Below, piece after piece: positions 47,290-57,390 of a stretch of DNA of 64,000 bases (positions within the stretch are counted from its first letter, which is position 1; each line of letters starts with the position of its first letter). This stretch comes from Bolinopsis microptera (lineage: Eukaryota > Ctenophora > Tentaculata > Lobata > Bolinopsidae). A program made the position numbers and the translations under genes. The notes under the pieces were generated by a model. The model made no database searches and had not been told where the DNA came from. It saw nothing but the letters and a program-made list of their open reading frames with translations. Where the stretch lies: contig NC_087074.1 of NCBI RefSeq assembly GCF_026151205.1, positions 17,274,712 through 17,338,711 of the forward strand, read 5' to 3'.

Positions 47290-47562
47290 AATTGGATTGG
47301 AAAGTTTGAAAAAGGACATGATTTCTTAATGTATTGTAAAATACATACATAAAATAAATCAATCCTGTCTATGTTGGTCTGTCAGTGTGTCAGTCTATAG
47401 ATTCTTATTATGATTATTTCTATATAGCTATGATATTTCACATCCTTCACGTTGCTCATTATTATACTCTATACTACTCTTCTCTCTCCCAGGTCCTGAG
47501 GCCTGTCTGACGGGACACCACCCCGAACGGTCCACCGGCTGCCCCCGCCTTTTCTCATAATC

Positions 47563-49104
47563 ATGGTACACGATAGATCTCTACGGAATGCTCGTCCTCA
47601 CAAGGCTCCACCCAACGATCCGAATAACAGCCTCTATGACTCACCTCAATCAAGAGTTTCCCTCTTCAAGGAGCAACTGAAGAGTAACACCGAATCTCCT
47701 ACTGTCATACCAGAAAGCCCCATTGATGTTACTGGAGACAAATTCTTTGATGCAGAGTGCCTTGTCCCCAAAACCCCATCAAACCAGGGTACTCCTAGTG
47801 CAAGTGCCAAGAGCACACCTTCTCAAAACAAGAGAACTCCTACCCAAAACAAAAAGAAGTGTCCATGCAAGAAGAGTGACAAAAACTCAACCTACATCAC
47901 CTGCAACAAGTGTCAACAGCAATGGCATAATAGGTGCAGTAATCTACTCGGCCTTTCACCATCAGATATTAAGAAAATGGAACTGTGGGAGTGCCCAAGC
48001 TGTTATGTCTGTCCCGCACTTAGTAAGGTACCTTCATCCCTCTACGCTGACATCCGTTCAACTAAGGAGGTTGTCACTGCATTATGTCTTAGCGAACGCT
48101 CTTCAAACCAGGGGTTGGTTAATGATGATGTCACAGAGAAACTGAACATGCTACAGCAAGAGATAAAAGGCCTCCGTGAGTCTGCCTTCCAGAGAGTTGA
48201 CCAGCCACACCCAGAGAGCACGACCCTGTTGACAGCTGAAGCTGTCACTAGCATCCAAAACAGCCTATTACACCTGACTGAACAAGTCACATCCATGAAG
48301 TCGTCGCTTGGCAACAGAAGCAGCAGCAGCCCTCGGCCTCCACCAAACAGGATGCCACAGCCTAACCATGGTCCTGGTCCCACATCCCCTCCCCTACCTA
48401 ATACTGTCTCTCCACACACAAAGAAACATGTGACACCGTGCAAGCCCTATGAAATGTATGACCCTCTAGCCCTTACACCAGAACTTAAGGAGGAAGTCCA
48501 AGCGTTCATCAGTGGTAACTGTAGCGAATTTACTAGTGTTGGTGAGAACTCTCGTGAAGTAATGTACTTTGGTGACTTCTCGTATAGGTACACTGGCACT
48601 GAGCACCCAGCAAGAGAAATGCCGCACGTGCTGAAGAAGCTTATTGACACAATTGTTCCTAAAATACCTTCTCCAGTGAATGATAGGAATATCAAGATTA
48701 ACTCGTGTCTCATTAGTAAGTATAGCTCTGGTGCTAACCACATTCCAATGCACAGAGATGATGAGCCTGTGATTGATCCCGAATCTCACATCCTTACGAT
48801 CTCACTAGGAGCTGCCCGTACCATGTCCTTCTGCAATAATGATGACAGCCAATCAGAAGATCTCCCCCTTCAGGACAACAGCTTGTTAGTCACAACGAGA
48901 TATGCGCAGGACTTTTGGAAACACGGGATCCTCCCAGACGAGAATGTCTCCACAGAGAGAGTGAGCCTGACCTTTAGACACATTTCTCCTCACTTCATCA
49001 ATTCGACCATCATTCTGGGTGATTCAAACACCTCCAGGATGACATTTGGTGACTCAGTACAGGTACCTTTGGTCGTTGGGTCCCTGGGAAGCGTGTTTTG
49101 GTAG
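47563..49104 (+). CDS. LINE ORF1, first part: PHD finger, coiled coil, AlkB dioxygenase, start of SGNH
   Basis: 513 residues. A C4HC3 PHD finger (C100, C102, C114, C117, H122, C125, C144, C147) is followed by a helical segment (190-250) and a Pro/Ser-rich linker. An AlkB-type 2-oxoglutarate/Fe(II) dioxygenase spans about 330-475: CLISKYSSGANHIPMHRDDE with the iron-binding H397-x-D399, SHILTISLGAARTMSF, distal H454 (WKHGI) and ERVSLTFR with the two 2-oxoglutarate-binding arginines (R466, R472). The SGNH esterase then begins with ILGDSN (catalytic Ser 488). The frame closes at 49104 through a frameshift at about 49060-49085, after which the esterase continues in another frame. PHD plus esterase ORF1 is known in CR1 elements; the AlkB domain is the unusual part. 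Confidence 0.9.
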   Translation: MVHDRSLRNARPHKAPPNDPNNSLYDSPQSRVSLFKEQLKSNTESPTVIPESPIDVTGDKFFDAECLVPKTPSNQGTPSASAKSTPSQNKRTPTQNKKKCPCKKSDKNSTYITCNKCQQQWHNRCSNLLGLSPSDIKKMELWECPSCYVCPALSKVPSSLYADIRSTKEVVTALCLSERSSNQGLVNDDVTEKLNMLQQEIKGLRESAFQRVDQPHPESTTLLTAEAVTSIQNSLLHLTEQVTSMKSSLGNRSSSSPRPPPNRMPQPNHGPGPTSPPLPNTVSPHTKKHVTPCKPYEMYDPLALTPELKEEVQAFISGNCSEFTSVGENSREVMYFGDFSYRYTGTEHPAREMPHVLKKLIDTIVPKIPSPVNDRNIKINSCLISKYSSGANHIPMHRDDEPVIDPESHILTISLGAARTMSFCNNDDSQSEDLPLQDNSLLVTTRYAQDFWKHGILPDENVSTERVSLTFRHISPHFINSTIILGDSNTSRMTFGDSVQVPLVVGSLGSVFW

Positions 49105-49625
49105 GTCACATGGAGGCTCTCCCTGATGCAATTGAGATTGGCCCTTACCGTAATATTGTCATCCATACTGGAATCAACAGTATTAACTCCCGGTCTCATC
49201 CACGATCAGAAGCCTACCTCCTCCATGTCCTCGAATCCAAGTGCAGAGACATTACTGAAACCTACCCCAAATCCAAAATCCACTTGTCAATGTTACTTCC
49301 AACTAGACTAAACTCTCTAAATAGAAAAGTTGAAAGCTTTAATCGGGGCATCCTCGATGTGTCTTATCAGCAAAGAAACATTTTTATTATTGATAACTCT
49401 ATTTTTGGTCGCCAGCTCTCTGATGAGTATGGCAGATGGGATATTGCTGCAAATGGCCCTCTTACCTCAGATATTGTCCACCTTGGTAAAAGTGGTATCC
49501 GTAAATTTGCTGCGAATATTAAGGAATCTGTAGCTGGCAGAAGGAGTAGCCAGTCTAGAGCACGTTTTAACACCAGTCAGGGGAACTTCGGCGGAGCGGT
49601 AGAGGGTGGTAGGCGCCCACCATAA
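49084..49625 (+). pseudogene. LINE ORF1, SGNH esterase remainder after a frameshift
   Basis: Continues the SGNH/GDSL hydrolase begun in the previous frame: PGKRVLVGHMEALPD, block III IHTGINSIN, and the C-terminal catalytic dyad block DIVHL (Asp and His). The C-terminus is basic (RRSSQSRARF), suiting nucleic-acid binding. The stop TAA at 49623-49625 is separated from the ORF2 ATG by two bases, an arrangement compatible with termination-reinitiation. Confidence 0.85.
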
Positions 49626-49627
49626 TT

Positions 49628-51847
49628 ATGATGATCAAACAACCACAAATTACTAAGAATGTTTGCAAGGGATGCAATAAATTTATCTCAACACACCACA
49701 AAATTTTGAACTGTAGCTCCTGTGGAACAGTTACTCACTCTAAATGTGCCAAAAATCTCTTCCAATACACCCACACCAATGATAGCTGGCAATGCTACAT
49801 CTGCATCGCCAGCTTACCACAACGGTACTGCCCATTTGCTTCTGCACTTATACGTGACAAACATGACCCAGTCCACCTTGATGAAATTGAAGATGTTTCT
49901 GAAATCAATGAAATCCATAAAAGCTGTAAAAATTATGATCATAAAAGCTTTAAGAACCTCATAAAGCTGTATCATAGAAATGGGCAGAACCTTACTGGTA
50001 TTTTTAACAATATTGATGGAAATGCTGCAAATTTTGATACATTTGTCACAGAAATCTCACAGTACAGTCATCCACTCTCGTTTATTGGCTTGGCTGAGAC
50101 AAATATTGATGCAAACCTCAAAGACCTGTATAGGATACCCGGTTATCTCTCTGAATACACCAATAAATTACGTGACAAATCTAAAGGTAGTGGAGTGGGA
50201 ATTTACATCAATGAGTCACTTACTTACACCCGTATTGACAAACTATGTATGTGTACCCCTAACCTTGAATCAGTGTTTGTCTCCATAACAAATGTTGGCA
50301 GGCCCCAAACAGTTGGCGTCCTATACAGACCACCTGGTGGATCTGACAAAGATGCCCTACACGAATTTGAGAGCCTTCTTAATCAGGTTCCTGATAGGAA
50401 CGTTATCCTGCTTGGAGATTTCAACTTTAATCTATTTAATAAAGGCTCTGCCAGCTTTGAAAACATTTTATATGGAAATAACTTCATCCCACTTATATCA
50501 CTGGCAACGCACCATAAACCAGGCTGTGTCCCATCGCTTATTGACAATATTCTGACAAACTCCACTGACAATATTGTGTCAGCTGGACTACTGGATACCA
50601 GGGTTTCGCATCACTCTCCAATTTTCTGTATTCTCGAATGTAGCATGCCTGAAGAACCAGAACTTGACCCTTGTAAACCAAAATACGACTACTGTGAATC
50701 TAATATGACCAAGTTCTTAGAAGATATTCAAACAAATTTTTGTGGGCAGGTGTGCTACAACGTAGAAAACTTTGAAATTTTTGCAAATAAGATAAAACTT
50801 TTGATCGAAGAAAACTTTTTAATTGAATCTGAATCGTTCAAAAAGTCAAAAAGAAATATGATTGCAAACCCTTGGATCACACCAGGGATCATTGCATCAG
50901 TGAAAAAGAAAGAATATCTTTACAAGCAGTGGAAGAGTACAATTAAGGAACCCAACCCTCTTGGAGACTCTGATCTATACTTAACCTATAGTAAATTCCG
51001 TCGACAGTTAAAATACATTATCAGATCTGCCAAGAAATTGTACTATTGCAGAAAATTCTCAAAAGTCTCAGGTAATATGAAGCAAACATGGGCACTGATC
51101 AATGAACTGAGGGGAAAAACAAAAACTGGAATAAAGGCCTCGTTCAAAATAGATGGTAGTTTAGTAAAAGACAAGCGTGTCATATCGAATGGCTTTAACA
51201 TGTTCTTCTCTTCCATTGCAGGTAAACTTAATGCGAAGCTCTGCTCCTCCAAACCAATAAGTCGTGACACAGCTTGCCAGAGGCCCCTTAATTATAAGAA
51301 CTACTTTAACAAAAGAGTTACCAACAGTATGTTCTTAAACCCCTGTGATTCTGAGGAAATCGAAAAAATTGTTAAAACCTTCCAGGGTGACAAGGCTAGT
51401 GACATATCAATAGCTGTTCTTAAGAAATGTTGCACTACAATCTCTAAACACCTAGCTGGTTTCCTAAACTCATTCATGAAGCTGGGTCTATTTCCAAATA
51501 TTCTCAAAATAGGTAAGGTCACCCCCGTATTTAAGAAAGGAGACCCACAGCTGTTTGATAACTACAGGCCTATATCCATTCTACCTATCTTTGGTAAGAT
51601 ATTTGAAAAAGTAATTTACTGCCGACTATATAGCTTCTTTACTTCACATATGGTCATATACGATAAACAGTTTGGATTCAGATCCAACCACTCAACGGCA
51701 CATGCCATCAATTACTCCATTGACCACATTCTTAAAAACCTAGAAAGTAAGAATCATGTAATTGGCATATTCATTGACTTAAGCAAAGCGTTTGACACAA
51801 TCGACCACAGAAAATTACTTGTCAAACTTGAACACTATGCTGCATAA
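49628..51847 (+). CDS. LINE ORF2, first part: PHD-like finger, endonuclease, RT start
   Basis: 739 residues. A second C4HC3 finger lies at the N-terminus (C13, C16, C29, C32, H37, C40, C56, C59). The apurinic-type endonuclease follows: FIGLAETN, GVGIYINE, GVLYRPPGG, LLGDFNFNL, LIDNILTN and the SHHSPI active-site His. The RT starts with KVTPVFKKGD, NYRPISILPIFGKIFEK, KQFGFRSNHST and the catalytic IDLSKAFDTIDH. It stops at 51845-51847 because of what looks like a 2-base insertion; RT resumes in another frame just downstream. Confidence 0.92.
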   Translation: MMIKQPQITKNVCKGCNKFISTHHKILNCSSCGTVTHSKCAKNLFQYTHTNDSWQCYICIASLPQRYCPFASALIRDKHDPVHLDEIEDVSEINEIHKSCKNYDHKSFKNLIKLYHRNGQNLTGIFNNIDGNAANFDTFVTEISQYSHPLSFIGLAETNIDANLKDLYRIPGYLSEYTNKLRDKSKGSGVGIYINESLTYTRIDKLCMCTPNLESVFVSITNVGRPQTVGVLYRPPGGSDKDALHEFESLLNQVPDRNVILLGDFNFNLFNKGSASFENILYGNNFIPLISLATHHKPGCVPSLIDNILTNSTDNIVSAGLLDTRVSHHSPIFCILECSMPEEPELDPCKPKYDYCESNMTKFLEDIQTNFCGQVCYNVENFEIFANKIKLLIEENFLIESESFKKSKRNMIANPWITPGIIASVKKKEYLYKQWKSTIKEPNPLGDSDLYLTYSKFRRQLKYIIRSAKKLYYCRKFSKVSGNMKQTWALINELRGKTKTGIKASFKIDGSLVKDKRVISNGFNMFFSSIAGKLNAKLCSSKPISRDTACQRPLNYKNYFNKRVTNSMFLNPCDSEEIEKIVKTFQGDKASDISIAVLKKCCTTISKHLAGFLNSFMKLGLFPNILKIGKVTPVFKKGDPQLFDNYRPISILPIFGKIFEKVIYCRLYSFFTSHMVIYDKQFGFRSNHSTAHAINYSIDHILKNLESKNHVIGIFIDLSKAFDTIDHRKLLVKLEHYAA

Positions 51848-53076
51848 GAGGGCCCTGTCTTGACCTAATTGAAAGCTATTTGTGTAACCGACAGCAGTAT
51901 GTTGATTTCCAAAATACACACTCTGATCACTGCAAAATTGAATATGGGGTACCACAGGGATCAGTTCTAGGCCCTCTCCTCTTCTTACTCTACATTAATG
52001 ACATTACCAACTCTAGCAAACTTGGACACTTCATACTGTTTGCAGATGACACGAACATATTTGTTGCTGGAAAAACTGAACAAGAAGCCTATTTGAATGC
52101 TAATAAAGTACTTGAATCTGTAAATGACTATATGGAATCTAACTTGCTGCACATTAACCAAAGCAAATCGGTCTACATGTTATTCAGACCTGGCCGGTAC
52201 TCGTCCTGTGCACGTGCTCGTGAATATGGCTCTGAGAACTCACTCACGTTATCAGGCAACACGCTTACACGAGTAGATAAAGTGAGATTCCTTGGTGTTA
52301 TCATAGACCATGAACTATCCTGGGAACCCCAACTAGATAACATAAAAAGTAAACTAACTACAAGTATAGCTATAATTAAACGTATTATGAAGTTTATTCC
52401 AGAAACAGAGTACCATAAGCTGTATGACTCCTTATTCAAGTCTCATATGAGCTACTGTATCAGTAGCTGGGGTGGTGTCACACCTTATAGACTATCTAAA
52501 CTGTTCTCCATCCAAAAAAGATGTGTACGCCTTCTATTTGGAAGCAAACCAAGCTTTGACCGGGCAGAGTATTATGAAACATGTGCACGTGCAAGACCAT
52601 ACAGTGAACACATCGCAAAAAGGAGCTTTGCTTTGGAAAACACTAAGCCAATATTCAATACCGAGAAAATCATGTCAATCCACAACCTGTACACCCAACA
52701 TATATCCACTGAACTGTTTAAAATCTTGAAACTGCATCAACCTATCTCTCTGACAAGTTTATTCCAAACAAGTTCCAGAGCATGTAGCCAAACTATGCGG
52801 GTCCCCCGACACAAACTTGAAATTTCTAAACACAATTTTGTCTTCAAAGGTACGACTATATGGAACAGTTTGGTTGATAAAATATTCGACAAATGCACTC
52901 CTAATGAAAACAATGTCATGGTCCCTGGCTCTAGTAAATTTTCCGACCTTTCCTCCCCCATCTCAATTATCAAGAGCCGTATCAAAAAGCTCTTACTTGA
53001 AACCCAGCAATTGACAACACCTGGGCGTGAAATTGAGTGGCTCCCCCTAAATAGCTGGGGCATTGAACCAGCTTAG
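51848..53076 (+). pseudogene. LINE ORF2, RT remainder after a frameshift
   Basis: Continues with RGPCLDLIESYL, EYGVPQGSVLGPLLFLLYIND and the catalytic FILFADDTNIF, then LLHINQSKS, VRFLGVIIDHELSW, FKSHMSYCISSWGG and IQKRCVRLLFG, to the stop at 53074-53076. With the preceding frame it forms a full-length CR1-type RT. Apart from one lesion per ORF the copy is complete, so it is young. Confidence 0.9.
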
Positions 53077-54067
53077 TCAATCAGCATCCCATCCCTTGCA
53101 TACAACTAATTACAAAAGCGCTAATTATACCTGTTTCAAAAGCATCCTGTCTGGAAGTTCCCTGACTGCCGTGTGAATCTTTGGATCTATTTTTGGATCT
53201 ATTTTTATATTGATATGATTTTTATATACCTATATATTCCTCGCATAATTTCCATGTCCGCCTGAACAAACCTGGCACCATCAAATCTTACTCTAGAAAC
53301 CCCAGAACTCATCAAGCCTAGTCTGAATTCAAAACTAGTTGACCAGCTACGTACAGTTTCCTGGACAGCTGGAACCTTTTGGGCCATGCACAAGCCAATA
53401 GCATGTATGGTCCTGCAGTGGGGTCTCCTTGTCCTTGGATCTGTGTTTTGATCCGTCTTTTCTTAAAATTTTCCATTTGTGTCACTTAGAATCACCTTTT
53501 AAAATGTTAATCGACACCACTGGTCCTAGTTAAATTTAGCCATGGCACGACTACTCGAACGTAACAGTTAAATAGGTGTGACATACTATTATATTCTTAT
53601 AATTATATCATATGAATTGATTGCACTGCTAATAAATAAAATACTTTGTTTTACTAAAATACTTTGTTTTACTAAATGACTTTCATTTTTGGAATGTTTC
53701 GAAAGAAGTTTTAACAAGAATTGAAGGTACCAATTATGTCAGTAATAAGAAAAAACACAATAATTATCTTTGGTTTCATCCTTATGTAGCAAATCTTTAC
53801 TCCACTGGAAAGTATGAATAAATGTTTAATGTTGTTGTTATTCATGATTAATATTTGATAAATTATTACCTTTAAATTTGATGGAGAAATAGTTACTGTA
53901 TATTTTTCCATGTAGTGCGATGATACTTTGTAGACATTGGTGATGATTTTATGTCATAATTTTTTCCCGATCCATGACTCAAAGTGCCGAAGGCACAAAA
54001 GAGTCAAGGACAAGGGTTAGCGAACAAGGTTTTTTTTGTATCAGAATAAAACAAATATTCAGAATAA
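53077..54067. other. LINE 3' UTR and flank
   Basis: The first ~600 bp are the LINE 3' UTR and tail. Beyond it is AT-rich sequence with a perfect compound stem-loop at 53976-54005 (gactc-aaa-gtgcc-gaa-ggcac-aaaa-gagtc). Confidence 0.55.
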
Positions 54068-54238
54068 AACAAATATTATATTCAAATCTCTTTATTCAAC
54101 AATATTAAATCATTATGGGGACCTAATTTGTGGCGTGATCGTTATGTTAGGGCTATTCTGTTAGCTGATGCTGACAGGCACCGCATGGGGCAGAGACTTA
54201 GGACCATTACGCTGAAGGCTTACAATGACCCTTTTTGA
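54068..54238 (+). CDS. Short coding-like fragment of unknown origin
   Basis: Open stretch of 56 codons ending in TGA, reading SLWGPNLWRDRYVRAI, LLADADRHRMGQRLR and ITLKAYNDPF. The composition (Trp/Arg/Asp rich, no low complexity) looks protein-coding, but no start codon or clean acceptor is present and a TAA precedes it in frame. It may be the last exon of an unrecognised gene or a transposon remnant. Confidence 0.25.
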   Translation, partial: NKYYIQISLFNNIKSLWGPNLWRDRYVRAILLADADRHRMGQRLRTITLKAYNDPF

Positions 54239-54390
54239 ACCCCATGGCAGTGCTAGTTTTATTATGGTACAAATTGTAAATCGAAGTTATGAAAACGATC
54301 AGGTCACTCCTGTTTTACACTATCAACAGCTACTTAAAACAACCTAGATTGTACAACTCACTTTGAAGATTAAACTGTTAAGTGATGAGT

Positions 54391-54545
54391 GATTTTTTTT
54401 TTTTTTTTTTAGAGAGGCTGGGCCTGGTTGGCCCACGAGAGGATAGCATATGAATGCTTTGCCTACCTCTGGGGTATGGCAGTCCTGTGGGAGGATGCCA
54501 GTGGAATCAAGATGTGTAATCAAGGATGATGGTAAGTGTTGTGGG
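54391..54545 (-). repeat. Possible SINE-like retroposed sequence with poly(A)
   Basis: A T run of about 20 bases on the + strand is followed by a GC-richer segment (agagaggctgggcctggttg...). Read on the minus strand this is a short sequence ending in poly(A). No clear A/B boxes or target duplication were found. Confidence 0.35.
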
Positions 54546-54631
54546 GTGTGTCATAGATAAACGCTTAAGTGGTGGTTGAGTGTGGAAGATAGAGGCGAAA
54601 TAAGACGGTGATGAGTGATAGGGCTCATTAA

Positions 54632-55360
54632 GGGGGCCGGGGGGGTCTTCATCAAAATTCTCTCGAAATTGACTTTGTAGTTGTTTCTGATGGAGGGGAT
54701 TGATGTCTATCAGCTGTTTTTGGTCCCATGGAAAAATATTGTTCCTAGCCGAAATTATTGCCGGTCAAAGGTCAGCGCTTATGTGTAATTGTATTGCGCG
54801 AGCAATTTTCAATCGCGCGCCCTGAAAATCGAGTCTAAAAATCTATCTTCTCCTACATTTTTTGAGCAATCACTCTGAAACTTTCAGGATATGTTCTAAG
54901 GACCATTTAGAAGAGATTGTCGGGCCAGAATTTTGAGATAGGCCTTAGACATTTTTTTATTCGATTTTGAAAATCTTGGACCTGAAAAAATCGTCAAAAT
55001 ACGAGGTCCAAGATTTTCAAAATCGAATAAAAAATGTTCTAAGGCCTATCTCAAAATTCTGGCCCGACAATCTCTTCTAAATGGTCCTTAGAACATATCC
55101 TGAAAGTTTCAGGGTGATTGCTCAAAAAATGTAGGAGAAGATAGATTTTTAGACTCGATTTTCAGGGCGCGCGATTGAAAATCGCTCGCGCAATACAATT
55201 ACACATAAGCGCTGACCTTTGACCGGCAATAATTTCGGCTAGGAACAGTATTTTTCCATGGGACTAAAAACAGCTGATAGATATCACTCCCCTTCATCAG
55301 AAACAACTACAAAACTTCAATTTCGAGAGAATTTTGATGAAGACCCCCCCCCCGGCCCCC
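54632..55360. mobile_element. Foldback element copy 1 with TTAA flanks
   Basis: About 729 bp forming a nearly complete inverted repeat: the left arm starts gggggccgggggggtcttca and the right arm ends with the complement. The centre is near 55000 (ggacctgaaaaaatcgtc / gaggtccaag). TTAA occurs at both borders (54628-54631 and 55361-55364), as in piggyBac-type insertion. No coding capacity. Confidence 0.88.
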
Positions 55361-55888
55361 TTAAACATTTTAGTAGCAGAGACATGCAGATCAGCTTCTT
55401 TAGGTTCTAATAGTTCATTCAAACAAGAAATTTTACTTTTTCAAATTTAGTCGTTCAAGCTGCCTGAGTTCAGAAAGTTTGCCAAAGGGGCCCAGGTATT
55501 CTTGTCACCTTTACCCTGGGACGAGAGAAAAACTTTTTTACCTTTGATTTGAATACACCATGAGTGATTTCAAGGTCGTTCAGTGCCAACATCTGACGGA
55601 ATGAATTCCAAAGGCAACTAGATTGGTAAACAAAACTGTTTGAGGGCATGGTTGTTATAAGAAGAGTTTCTTTGCCGGGTCTTTTAGACAAACAGAAAAG
55701 TTCAAATAGTGCAATTGGTGTTCAATATTTAAAGACTTTAAAAAGTTCATTGCAGCAGTGATACGCGTATAAATTATGCAATGTCATGAGTGATTGACGG
55801 GCATAAATTGGCTTGGTGTGCTCTCTCTCAAAGAATTTGCTCGTAAGTTTCTGTTCACTGATAGGTCTAGTTCTAGCACATATCATAA

Positions 55889-56577
55889 CCCCAGTGACAT
55901 AAAGTGATGAATCTAAGAATCTAATTCCTAGCCATATTAATTTCCATAGCCACGCCGACTAATTTTTGTCAACAAAATTATTAAATCAACTTTAAAATAG
56001 TCGCTCTCGGTTGTTACACACTGTAACGCCGCGCACTGTACTTTAATTCTATATTTATCCGAGAAGATGTTCAAATCGAGCGCAAATGCCAGATTCCTGC
56101 AGATTCCTAGTTCTTGCGCTTAACTTGCGCGTTACCAAATAATCCAAGATATTCCTGTCAGGATCCAAGATTTTCCTACTACCAGTATGGCCTGGTAGTA
56201 TGGACTGTTTGGTAGTATGGTAGTATGGTAGTTGCAGGAACGCGCGAAGACCTATATGTAAATATTACATTAGCGTACATGGAATCGTGGCCTAGTTGGT
56301 AAATCCGTCGGTACTATATTGGCAGATCGCGAGTTCGAGACCCGGAAAGGAAATCTTTCACAATCTTTTGGCAATTATGAATAACTATACTAATGAATTA
56401 ATAACTATACTAATGAATAACTAAACCTCTGTAATATAACTAGCAAAGTAAAATGAAATCGTTATCCGGCCGCGGAGCGGCCGAAAAATTTATGGTAGTC
56501 GTTTTAAAAATATATGGTAGCCGTTTTTTCTTTCCAGACTGGATTCCTAGTCCCTTTTTAAATTTATGTCACTGGGG
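55889..56577. mobile_element. Non-autonomous DNA transposon with 15-bp TIRs and 6-bp TSD
   Basis: 689 bp bordered by perfect 15-bp inverted repeats (ccccagtgacataaa ... tttatgtcactgggg) and flanked by the direct repeat tcataa at 55883-55888 and 56578-56583. It sits inside a LINE reading frame. No transposase is encoded. A tRNA-like Pol III promoter lies inside. Confidence 0.88.
56281..56350 (+). ncRNA. tRNA-like Pol III promoter (A and B boxes) inside the DNA transposon
   Basis: The A box tggcctagttgg (56288-56299) fits TRGYNNARNNGG exactly, and the B box gttcgagac (56333-56341) fits GWTCRANNC, spaced like a tRNA gene. The acceptor and anticodon stems do not pair well, so this is a tRNA-derived (SINE-type) remnant rather than a functional tRNA. 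Confidence 0.45.
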
Positions 56578-57323
56578 TCATAACTTTATCAAGGTATGCT
56601 TTTTTGTCACCAAACATGATACGAACACACTTTTTCTGGGCTACAAATAGTGGTTGAAGTTTATTATTACTTGCACCTCCCCAAACGGTAATACCATAAG
56701 ATAGGTGACTTTCAAACAGTGTGTGGTACAGGTCCTTATGGATTGATGATGGAATTTTATCCTTAATCATGTACAGCCTCCCAGAACAGGACGAGAGTTT
56801 TCTAACTAGTTTGTCTCTATAGGGATTGAAAGTTAGGCCTTTGTCGACAATTACTCCCAGGAATTTCGTTTCCTGCACCTTTGAGAGAGGTAGGCCGTTG
56901 AGGTAAAGTCTATTTTCGATTAAAAAAGATTGCTCATCAAGATTTCTTTTAGCTGTATTGAATTCTATATAGCAACTTTTCTTGGTGTGTATATGGTAGC
57001 TTGCGACCGTGCGTACGTGCCCTCGCCCCCAGTTATCGCCGTGCCCACGTTTCTACCTGCGCAAAGTTATTTTGCGCGATGTAGTTTGTGCGTAATGCGT
57101 ATTCCTTACGGTCTGCTCTCTAAGATCAGCCTGCTTATCCCTTTTACCGTGCTTAAATTCTAGTTTCTATAGATAAAATTCAAGAGCATGTTTACCAATC
57201 TTAATCTGCTTAACTACTCAGAATGATAGGAAACTTAATTGAGGGTTAAATGAGAGGTATGTACCTGTTAAAAGTTCAAGAAACTTCCTAGGATACCCCT
57301 TCAGAGCATACTGTAAACATAGT

Positions 57324-57390
57324 ACTATTAACTATTAACTATTAACTATTAACTATTAACTATTAACTAATATTAACTATTAACTATTAA
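57324..57390. repeat. (CTATTAA)n microsatellite
   Basis: About nine heptamer units, with one interruption. The run resumes at 58115-58131 on the other side of foldback copy 2, showing that the element inserted into a TTAA inside the array. Confidence 0.92.

Larger units (their letters stand above)
47440..53690 (+). mobile_element. Near-complete CR1-like LINE with PHD, AlkB and SGNH domains
   Basis: Holds ORF1 (47563-49625) and ORF2 (49628-53076) in the usual LINE order. About 600 bp of 3' UTR ends in a short tandem repeat (aatactttgttttact, twice, about 53640-53675). ORF1 and ORF2 each carry one frame lesion. The 5' boundary is approximate; a GC-rich leader (cgggacaccaccccgaacgg) precedes ORF1. 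Confidence 0.85.
55440..56985 (-). pseudogene. CR1-like LINE C-terminal region, split by a DNA transposon
   Basis: Minus-strand RT-downstream region. The right part (56985-56578) reads NLDEQSFLIENRLYLNGL, VQETKFLGVIVDKGLTF and FVAQKKCVRIMFGDKKAYLDK. The left part (55888 downward) continues with CARTRPISEQKL, HTKPIYARQSLMTLHNLY, a stop, and SCLWNSFRQM. The reading frame is continuous once the 689-bp insert and one 6-bp duplication are disregarded. It is related to, but distinct from, the LINE at 47.4-53.7 kb. Confidence 0.8.

Noticed and set aside
48042-48443. Minus-strand ORF opposite LINE ORF1
   Set aside because: Antisense shadow of the PHD-AlkB-encoding frame; no motifs of its own.
53976-54005. 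Bacterial-type terminator or histone 3' stem-loop
   Set aside because: The stem-loop is real, but the sequence does not match the histone consensus and no histone gene is present.
56281-56350. Functional tRNA gene
   Set aside because: A and B boxes are good, but the T, anticodon and acceptor stems pair poorly and it lies inside a transposon.
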